From Flammula alnicola (lineage: Eukaryota > Basidiomycota > Agaricomycetes > Agaricales > Strophariaceae), in the NCBI GenBank assembly GCA_015499995.1, contig JADNRV010000362.1:1-46368 (forward strand): 46,368 nucleotides of DNA, read 5' to 3'. This document shows, piece by piece, positions 37,874-46,368 of the stretch. The notes below the pieces were generated by a model, which saw only the letters and a list, made by a program, of their open reading frames with translations, ran no database searches and was not told the DNA's origin. How positions within the stretch are numbered: the stretch's first letter is position 1; each line of letters starts with the position of its first letter. Both the position numbers and the translations under genes were made by a program.

Positions 37874-40800
37874 TCATGCCTTTGTTTTCCGTCCCAAAAG
37901 CTCGTTCAGACGGGCTGCAGCTACTCCTCGTGAAAGTCCCGAATCCCCTACCTCGTCATTAGGGCTCCTGCCCGAACTATCCGTATAATAGCTATTCCTT
38001 CCCGCGAGGACAAGTGAGAACCGCTTTGAGCGACCGATACCACTCGCTGATGGTTCTCCTGAAGAGGTCTCCCGCGAAACCGCAGTGTCCGGACCAATCT
38101 CCGACGTGCGTGCAGTCACATTAGTTGTGTGCAAAGCAATGGCAGGCAACGAGAACCGCTTGCTCCTCCTCGCCGTATCTTCCCTCCGCTTCCTGGGCGA
38201 TGAAACGGGCGACGAGGCTAGTGAATGCGTTGGCGTATACCAAACGTCGCTCTGATCCAGATCTTCCGCCTCTGCGTCGTCTTCGTCATCATCTCCTTCG
38301 AAAATTTCACCTTCTCCGGCCTCGTCATTTGCCTTTTCCTCCTTCCTAGCCCTGGCCTGCTCCTGGAAGTCCTCTACTATTTGACGATAGCTGCGAAGAC
38401 GCTGGTGTGATTTAACGCGCATTCGCGCTCGGTGTTCTCGCTCGTCGCTTCCCGACACGATGTCGTTGTTATCGTCGATGTCAAACGACAAATCCCGGCT
38501 GGAGTTAATGTCAATTGCCATCAGCGCCTGGGGTTGACGCTGCATTGGCAGAGCAGGCATCGAAAGCCAGGACGGCAGACGAGAGAGAGAGGTGATGGTA
38601 TCCGAACTTCGATGTTCTGCGATGCCTTCTTGAGCAACTTCGCTTTCTTCCTGTTCATTGGACTCGGGTGGGTCGATCAGCGGGAATACGGACTCGTAGC
38701 ATGCGTCGCAAGCCCGTGCAGGTTTGGATTCATGCTTGGCGTTCGAATCTGAGACGAAGAAAGTCTATAGAACCATCAGTTCAACGAGGGACTATTCATG
38801 TAAATATGCAAAAACGACATACCCTGCCAGAACAAGCCCCGCATACACAGCGTCCACACAGCCGACAATGATGTCTTCTCCTGCGCCAGCCAAACATTCG
38901 CCCACACCGCATACAAGATGCGGTCTTCCCGTCCGGTATCCATATCGCAGGGACCCAATGTTCCACCTTCCGTCTACGTTCTGCAGATATCCCACGCTTG
39001 GCTTTGTTTTTCTTGCCCACCTTGAACCTTCCATGATGATGGTGTGACAAACTAACCGCGTCCAAGCTGCTACTGGCACGTATAGTGCCCACACGGTCAT
39101 CGTCCGGAGGGTATGGCAACGCCTGCAATGCTCGACGGACATGATTCGTGGATGCAGATGAGGTAAGGGTAGAATTGGGATTTGTGATGTTCAACGAAAT
39201 AAGAAGCTGCGCCTTGGCAGCTCTAATTTCTGACGCCCAATCATCTCGCTCCTCTTCAGACCCTAAAAAATTGTTAACACAAAGGTAGCAAAACGAGAAC
39301 GAGAACCTACCAGCATATAGAATAAAGCTTCCCTCAGGACTCAAGATTTCGAACTTTCTCTCATCTTCCAAGGCGGATCCGACAATAACTTGAACATCGA
39401 CAAGCTCAACCCGGCCTTTATACACCCACTTGTCATCGATAGAGTGGGGCCTCTTAGCCATATTTGGAGGAGGAGGAGGAGGGGAGCCGCTGGGGAATTG
39501 AGCCTTGCCCTTGCTGAACCTCTGAGGCGTAACAGGAACCGAGGGCGACTCTTCAGCCTTCCGATCGCCAGACGCAGTATGTTGGTCAGTCTTAGCCCCT
39601 GCTTTGAGGGTCGACAGCTCGGCTTCACTTTTGCTCCTGCTCCGTGTCATAGGCGGTCTTTCTTGTGCAGAAAGCTTCGAACCAACTGGAGTATTATGGC
39701 TGCTCTGGCTAACGCCATTCGTGCTTCCATTCCCGCTTCCACTCCAGCTCCAGTCCCAATCCCATGACTGACCCAAAGGTTCAGCAGCGACAAGCCAGAT
39801 CATGCAATCTGAGAATAGAAGGAATTCGCGTTCGACGGGGGCATCACTCCTTTCGACTTGAAGCAACGAGCCGCGTTTGAGGAGTGTGCGTCCTGGCATA
39901 ATGAGCTGAAAGGGCAAGTTCGGAGTTGCACGCTGGAGTGCTAATAATGCCATGGTTTGGGCATGGGTGTGTAAAGAGGTGTTGAGGGAAAGTGTAACTA
40001 TTGGTAAAACGAATTAGTTTTTATGCAATCAACAAGATATCACCAATACTGACTCTTCGAGACCAGGGTGTGGACAGCTGTTAATTGCCGTGTTCCGGGT
40101 CATCCTTGCTGGTAGAATTGATGAGATCTTTCAACAGAAGGAGATATCTCGGGCATCGTTGGACGATAGTGAGAAGCCAGTCTCTCAGCTTCAGCCGGCC
40201 GCAACGGGGATCGGCTTCTTGCGTGATGAGGAAATTCGCGAAGGTTTGGTTATATTGAGGGCTCTGGCGGGTTGCAGTAGGGGGCGTGATAAGTTCATTA
40301 AGAGCGGATATCATAGAAGGAAAGGCGGTAACGAAAGGCGTATAGAGAGACAGATATGGGAAATGGGACAGCAATAGCGGCGAGAGGTCTGGTGGAGCTC
40401 CGTTTGCGGGTGACTGAGATGAGGACGGTGAAGATGATAGAGTTTGAAGAGGTTCCAGCAGAGAGGTGAGCGCAGCGAGGAATGATCCATGAAGGTTCCA
40501 TATGTCGATAAAATTGGAGAAAATAGAAGTTAATGCTGAACGGTTCAGCAAAGGTTCGGGAGTATCCAGAGACGCAATGATTGGAGTTAGAAAATGCTAT
40601 GAAATATATTCCGTCAGTGGAGCGGTCCTCGCGTATACCAAGACTTACTGAATAAATCAGCTCTAGTCCATCAACGTACGCTTTCTCAGTCTCGTAGAAT
40701 TCCTCCACAACCCTCCATCTCTTTGACGCTAGCCTGTCATCCGCTGGCCTCAAGCTCGTATCGCGCGTACGTTTTCTGCGCCTTGGAGACTCGATTGAAA

Positions 40801-41122
40801 TCGGACGCCCTTGAGTCGCTTTCTCGGGAACTTTCGCTAGAGTTCGTGCAGTTTGTGGAGACTCGTTGTCATCCTCTGGGAGCGAATCGAACGATGCAAC
40901 GCTAACCACAGAAACTCGATGGAGCAAAGACGGCGCCGTGGGCAATGATATCCTCCTGAAAGGCAATGAGGCGCCCTCAGCGGTGACCCTGGCTTCCCAT
41001 ATTTCTGTGGGGACTCGGTTATCGGAAAGTTCACACTGCTAGAGGGTGGGGTGCTGCTCGCTGCCAAAGACATCAGACCGAGTTCAGGAAGCCAGGAAGG
41101 AATAACACTCACTAGACGCCAT
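37874..41122 (-). CDS. DH-PH-FYVE RhoGEF (FGD-like), with an apparent one-base deletion
   Basis: Six exons from right to left: 41122-41113, 41004-40649, 40596-40054, 39997-39311, 39262-38823 and 38764-37874. Their sum is one base short of a full frame. With that base allowed for, the protein has 975 residues. A DH domain starts near residue 75 (RVVEEFYETEKAYVDGLELIY) and continues through CPRYLLLLKDLIN. A PH-like segment is split by a Ser-rich insert (LLQVERSDAPVEREFLLFSD and WVYKGRVELVDVQV). A FYVE finger lies at about 625-705 with WIPD, RRRRHHCRLCGRC and ACDACYESVFP. FGD-type proteins activate Cdc42 or Rho and bind PI3P on endosomes. The defect is at about 40081-40085: the frame reads EHGN then a TAA, while the next frame continues LTAVHTLVSK. 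The first coding exon is 10 nt and is the least certain part. Confidence 0.82.
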
Positions 41123-41871
41123 GCGCCACGTCCACAAAGTCTTATGTACCGCTACGTCTCACTGCAGTTAACAAAGCGCAAACCATCGACTCTGGCCGTG
41201 AGACCCCTAAGAAGCAATTAATCGTCATTGTTTGTTTTGTCCTCCCAAGACCTGTGAAGCAAATATCCATTTTCGCTCTTTTCGGGCGCGCAACTACAGG
41301 AACCTCGGATCACTTCGTCAATTCCACCCAATGTCTTCAGCTATGAGAGTCTGTGCCAGATGATGTGAAAGATCAAGGAGCGAATGTCTCAGTTTTGGAC
41401 ACGCCAGTATGGTAGCTGGAAAAAACTAACGCAAAAGTTGCGCCACACTTCCGACACGCAGTGCCCATACACTATAACCATTTAAAAGAATTCGAACGAG
41501 CAACCCTAGCTCATGTCAAGTGGAACTCACATCTGGTCGTGAATTTTGAATAACTCCCACAGCACCTCCATACTAATATTCGAGTTGTTGCATTGGCCTT
41601 GCGAAGTCCATCACAAATGGCGACTACGAACGAAGATTGAAGGACTGAATTTTTAGGATAAATCTTGCCCAAGGGGTACCAACGATGCACGCGGCGCCTT
41701 GTTGGATTATGGATGTGATATTATGATCATGTTTGGTTGAATATGCGGTCGATTGCAAGAACCCGACGAACTCAGGCTATACACAGAAAAATATGGCTCT
41801 TAAAAATACAGGCTGCTCAGCACATTGATAAATAGAATAATTCTACTCACCCAGGATAAAACTTTATACAT
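41123..41871. other. Intergenic: RhoGEF promoter and ADE1 3' end
   Basis: 749 bp with no recognisable gene. The short open frames lack any motif. Confidence 0.5.
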
Positions 41872-42982
41872 TTATTTGGTGAGAAGCTCTACCGCCTCAG
41901 CATACCTCTGCCTCGTCCCTTTCACGATATCTTCGTCTATGATCCACCCTTGACCTTCCTTTCCAGGCGGCCCGCTTTCCAATCCTTTGCGGAACCCGAC
42001 GCTAACAAGCCAATCACGGAGATATTGCTTGTCGAAGCTGGGTTGGGCTCCTCCCGCTTTGTAGCCATCAAGGGGCCAGTACCTCGAGGAGTCCGGTGTA
42101 AGGAGCTCGTCGATGAGAATGAGTTTCTTTCCTGAACCTTCTGATACAAGGCCAAACTCGAACTTTGTGTCAGCAAGGATCAGCCCACGGGTACGAGCGT
42201 AATCGGAGGCCGTCGTGTAGAGGTTCAAGGCTGCTGTAGATATTTGTTCATATAGATCTTGGCCAATCAATTTAGCAGCTGTTATGTTGGAAGATCCAGT
42301 TAAGTAAAAGATCAAGCATGGGACCACTACGATCCTCACCTTGTTCTGGCGATATGTTCTCGTCGTGAGCACCCTGCTCGGCCTTGGTGGAAGGGGTAAA
42401 AATCGGCTGGGCAAGCTTCTGTCCTTCGATAAGACCTTCCGGCATATGAATACCGTGCACTGTTCCACTTTTCTTGTATTCAGACCATGCAGAGCCTTTG
42501 GACATCTTGAGAAGAAACATCAAGCCGCATGCTTAGTATCCGCGTACCAGCCAAGTATCCTCTAACAATAGCCTCGAGAGGAACGACTTCCGCCTTCCTC
42601 ACAAGCATAGCTCTCCCATCTAGCTGCGTTTTATATTTTCGAACCTCTTCCGGCATCTCGTCTATATTGGCGGTGACGAAATGGTTGGGGATGATTTGTC
42701 CAAGCTTATGAAACCAGAAGAGCGATATTTGCGTTAGGAGTTTCCCTTTGTCTGGTATGCCCTGTATGCATGGGACATCATATCGAGACGAACTCGTCAG
42801 GTACGCGGCAATGAGTGGGTAGTTTGTGAACCCACGTTTTGAAGAATGACATCGTACGCGGAGATCCTGTCGGACGCGACGAAGAGAAGGTGGTCCGGCG
42901 ACGAGGTGCTGTAAATATCTCGCACTTTCCCCCGAGAAATAAGAGTAAGATCAGGGAGATCAGAGTTTATCAAAGTTGTCAT
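41872..42982 (-). CDS. Phosphoribosylaminoimidazole-succinocarboxamide (SAICAR) synthetase
   Basis: Four exons from right to left: 42982-42836, 42761-42548, 42495-42340 and 42278-41872, giving 307 residues, the usual size for yeast Ade1. Motifs follow the family in order: [45 protein letters not shown] and [13 protein letters not shown]. The enzyme joins aspartate to CAIR using ATP in de novo purine synthesis and acts in the cytosol. The ATG used is the first in this frame; the in-frame codon further upstream is a TTG. All splice phases agree and no lesion is seen. Confidence 0.95.
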
Positions 42983-43388
42983 ATTGGCAGAGTTGGGAGT
43001 CAAGTTGGAGACTTGGATGAATCGCGTCCTACTTTCAAAAAAATCTGATCGGAGTCAGACGGATCCGGACTCTGATTCCGGATGTCCGTGATGCTACCGG
43101 CCCGCCTCTCCGCGCACTGAAGAGCTTGAAGCTTGAAGCTTGCACTTGAGCTTTGTTCAAATTTCGCAGTATGTATCGATCATGCAAATCTCAATGACGA
43201 AAGGTGTTTCACTATGGGTGTTCACATAAGGCATGTGGCAGTCCTAGTGAGAATCTATTTCGATAGATAGCGCCGAGGTTCTGGAAATAAATTATACATG
43301 CAACACCGAGTCCTGTACAAATATCCCATGCTTGGGTATCGTGGTTTTAAGATAAGATAGATCCTGGAAGGTCAAAGGCGTCGTCGAC
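42983..43388. promoter_or_regulatory. ADE1 promoter and KEX2 3' end
   Basis: 406 bp between two minus-strand genes. It contains a short inverted repeat, ATCCGGA/TTCCGGAT, near 43065-43085 and an AGCTTGA triplet repeat near 43122-43145. No gene is seen. Confidence 0.4.
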
Positions 43389-46202
43389 TCATGACGTGAG
43401 ACGCTCTCGGCTTCCCTCGCGGCTATTTCTGGGAGACTCGATAGACCTGCGCTCCTCTCCTGCCGGCTCATCGCGATATTTCGGTGTAAGCCCAGCGGAG
43501 GGCTCGTCGTCGTCCAAGAAACTCGAGTGGAAACCTAGGCCTCGAGCCGATGGTGGTTCCACAGACGGCGCGGGCTGCTGCGGGAGGTCCTCGCTGGAGG
43601 GTTGTCCAAACGCATCATACAGCGCCCTAGTCGTGCGAGGGCCACCACTGCCGGCAATGACACGGCTTTGTCCGAAGGCGTCCATGTGAATGTCGTCCGC
43701 TGCCAGCGAAGAGTAGTTGGCCAGCCTTTGTCGGGCAGCACGTCGTCTCCAGAAGTACACAGCAGCGCTGATGAGGAAGACCACAACGGCGGCCAGGGCG
43801 GCGAAGAACCACTTCCGAGAAGCGACGAGACTAGTCATATGGTCATACCAGGCCTCACTAGGCTTGTCTTCGTCTTGTTGAGAAGAGCCAGGCTTGCCCG
43901 TTGATGATGGGAAAGACGGGCGCGTATTTTCTCCACTGGCATGGCCATGATCAGTTGGAAGGTGGTCCGTCGGTTTCGCATGTTGCGTGGTCGATGTCGC
44001 ATCGGGATCATTGATGACAGGACGAGGAGGGCTCTGACTAGGTGGTAGAGCATTGTCCACGACGGGCTCTACAAACTTCTCTGTCTTTGCAGGATCGATG
44101 GCACTACCCAAAGAGCCATGTTCCATCCCAAAAATGAGCCATTGTGTTTCGGGTCATTTTGATCAAAGACTCTGAGAGTCCATTCACCTACGGGATTTTC
44201 ACCCCTATGAAAAAAGTGTCAGATTCAAGCATCGCCGTTTAACAATCAAAGGAGACGCACCAATGCTTCAGAGTCATGAATCTCCATCCGGGGAATCCAT
44301 TATCCGCTTCGTCGTATTCACGTGTGCTAGCAAGAACACTCTTGATACCATTCGGACTGACGATCTCACTTCCACATCGCCTCGTTTCGAATGGCTAATC
44401 CAAACTCGAACATCGATATGTTCAAGCGCTTCCAAGTTGTTTTTGGTCATCATGTCTTTCGTTATCGTCATTTTAGCTTCGATACCATCCGGTCCAATAT
44501 GGTCGCCGCCCTCATACTTGTATTTCTTGTGCCCCAAGTCGTGCATTTTTCCTCCGTTTATCTGGATAGTTTCGGTATGCAGCCATGCTTGTGGTTTGAC
44601 GAGCTTCCAAGTTTGCGCTGCTTTCACATATGCATAGGCGTCCAGTGCACCGTAGCCGTATTATAACTGTACAGGCGTCCGGTAGCTGTTTTTCCCAGTC
44701 CGGGTCATCTGGGTTGACTAAACGTGCGGTTTCGACACATAGATGCTGTATATCGCGCCATGTCAAGTCCGGTCTTATGAAAACAAAAGATTAGACAATG
44801 ATACTTGAGAAAGAGTAAGGAAACATACCGAGCTTGCATCGCAAGAGCGAAAACTCCTACAGCATTGGGAGCTGCAGCAGATGTTCCACCATGATATTTA
44901 GAGCATTCGTTCTTTCCTCTGTCGGTAGTGACCTGAATATACTATAAGCGACTCGCAGTATTCGACATAAAGAGCAAGACCTACGATATGGTTTCCGCTT
45001 CCGGAACTGTATGCGACAATCATATTGGCAGCACACGCTTCCGAATAGCTTGGGTGGAGTCCCTTGTAGTCGATTGACGAAACAGTCACCGAGTAGATGC
45101 TGTTCGTATAGCCGTCGAAATTACATTGATCGTCGTTCCTTCCGCCATTCCCGCTTGCAAAAACGAATACCGATCCCTTTCCATCCCGCCCATTGTTGAT
45201 GCCATTGACCACAGCCTTTCTGATGATATAGCTGGGACCTTCCATAGTCTGGCCATTGTCACGAGGTCCCCAGCTACAGCTGTAGATAGAGACATCTTTG
45301 TAGCCGTAGTTGAGAGCTGCCGCTTCATCTACGGAGGAAATGGGGCCTCCAAGAATACGAACTCCGGCAGCTTTCGCATCATAAGCAATTCCAACGCCAC
45401 AGGCATCGTTTCTCCGTGCAGCAACTTGACCAGCGCATCGCGTTCCGTGGTGGTCTCGGACACCAGTAGGACGAGGCAACGCTACGTGAGCATTGAAATC
45501 GTACGAATTTTCAGCATCCTGTAGATTCCACTTTATCAGTAATGAACAGCGCGGTGCAACGTAAGAACTGACGAAGGCATCTTTGAGGTCGTCGCTTTCA
45601 AAATCTAGGCCGTCGTCCAGGAAAGAGGTCAAAACACCTTTCCCTGTGAAACCCATATCCCATACTGGTGTGGTGTTCATCATGTGTTCGGGGTATTCAT
45701 CGTTGACAAGATGCCACTGCTCAGGGAACAGGGGATCCCTCAGACCGAGACGTTTTGCAATGCCCAGAGCCGACGTTGGTGATGGTGGGCGTACTGGGGG
45801 TGGGGCACGCTTTACGAGCTCCCGGAGCGTTTGCCGTTCGAAGAATTTGATCGAGGACACGATGTTTCTAGCCAAGATTCCTTCTTCTGACCGTGAAGAG
45901 AGATGTGAGCTGGCTTTTGCCTGTAGATTTTCGAAAGCAGCGATGACAGGATCAACTTCCTCGTCTCGGGCGTCAAATTGTGGCTTGGACGTTCGCAGAA
46001 GCCAGATATCCTGGAGCTCTCCCGCCTGCTCGACCACTTCTACACCCAATATCCTTGCAACTTCCTCCAGAGGCGTTCCGTTTGGCCCGGAATGTTCTAA
46101 AACATAATAGTTATGAGTGTCGTAATGTCGTTTTGATGGTGTTGATGCGGCATGAGTTATAGAAAGGGCTATTGAAGCAAGAAGCGTCCAGGTGAGCCTC
46201 AT
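43389..46202 (-). CDS. Kexin (Kex2-type proprotein convertase), with four apparent one-base deletions
   Basis: Five exons from right to left: 46202-45573, 45518-44985, 44932-44829, 44773-44261 and 44204-43389. Frame-corrected, the protein has 866 residues. A signal peptide (1-18) and a propeptide ending at KR near 131-132 precede a subtilase domain. The triad is Asp196 (LDDG), His234 (HHGTRCAG) and Ser406 (GGTSAAAPN), with ASGNGG as oxyanion site. A P domain follows (HWGENPVGEWTLRVFD), then a Ser/Thr-rich stalk and a membrane span at about 727-747 with a cytosolic tail. Kex2 cleaves secretory precursors after KR or RR in the late Golgi. Exons 1-3 are clean. Frame breaks occur at about 44690, 44660, 44367 and 44108, each a single missing base, three of them in short runs. 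No stop substitutions are seen, which suggests assembly errors rather than a dead gene. Intron 1 (45519-45572) is 54 nt and stop-free. Confidence 0.88.
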
Positions 46203-46368
46203 CCTGACCAGCAGATGGTAGTAAAAAGACGATAGGAAAAGGCTCAAGTACCCTTACGGGACATCCGACGTTGCTGGACAGCTCCAGCATAGCCACTATA
46301 AAATCTGTAACCGGAGTTGAAACAGTTGAAACAAACAAATCATGATGGGCGTTGCATCAGCATCATGA

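Noticed and set aside
41012..41112. Alternative first exon for the RhoGEF reading STPPSSSVNFPITES
   Set aside because: It cannot be joined to the ASLPFRRISLPT frame without a 32-nt intron. The 108-nt intron from 41112 to 41005 joins cleanly, though the start remains the weakest part of the model.

Overview
The window looks like nuclear DNA of a filamentous basidiomycete, most likely a mushroom-forming agaricomycete. Its genes are split by many short GT-AG introns, mostly about 48-60 nt. The protein families are eukaryotic and fungal: kexin, vacuolar membrane protease, COMPASS WD40 subunit, TEA/ATTS factor, Zim17, SAICAR synthetase and an FGD-type RhoGEF. I rebuilt exon structures by hand, requiring reading frame and splice signals to agree. 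No database search was possible, so family names rest on motifs recognised by eye.

Layout. 0-6.5 kb: a foldback repeat (173-384), a decayed phosphoinositide phospholipase C pseudogene (about 1510-4510, minus) and 2 kb with no convincing gene. 6.5-17.6 kb: F-box protein (+), GRAM-TBC-EF-hand Rab-GAP (+, 19 exons), Swd3/WDR5-type WD40 protein (-) and a TEA-domain factor (+); the last two are divergent. 17.6-21.1 kb: gene-poor, with GTCA/TGAC-rich short repeats and one candidate small secreted peptide. 21.1-27.6 kb: TMEM170-like membrane protein (+), EngB-type mitochondrial GTPase (-) and Pff1-type M28 vacuolar membrane protease (+). 27.6-31.6 kb: a tandem segmental duplication carrying two secreted PEBP-family genes (-) plus an orphan flank of a third unit. 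31.7-43 kb: Sds3-like protein (-), GFA/CENP-V zinc protein (+), MetX-type alpha/beta hydrolase (-), Zim17 (-), DH-PH-FYVE RhoGEF (-) and ADE1 (-). 43.4-46.2 kb: kexin KEX2 (-).

Most genes are unrelated housekeeping genes and there is no obvious biosynthetic cluster. Themes that recur are membrane traffic and the secretory or vacuolar route (PLC relic, Rab-GAP, Pff1, FYVE RhoGEF, Kex2) and chromatin (Swd3, Sds3).

Points most worth a second look: the second PEBP copy, where a one-base loss makes the spliced form out of frame and the intron-retained form open; coding microexons of 5 and 13 nt; a GC-AG intron; stop-free introns of a multiple of three in KEX2 and PFF1; and one-base deletions in KEX2 (four) and the RhoGEF (one), which may be assembly errors. 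I saw no clearly new multi-gene system.
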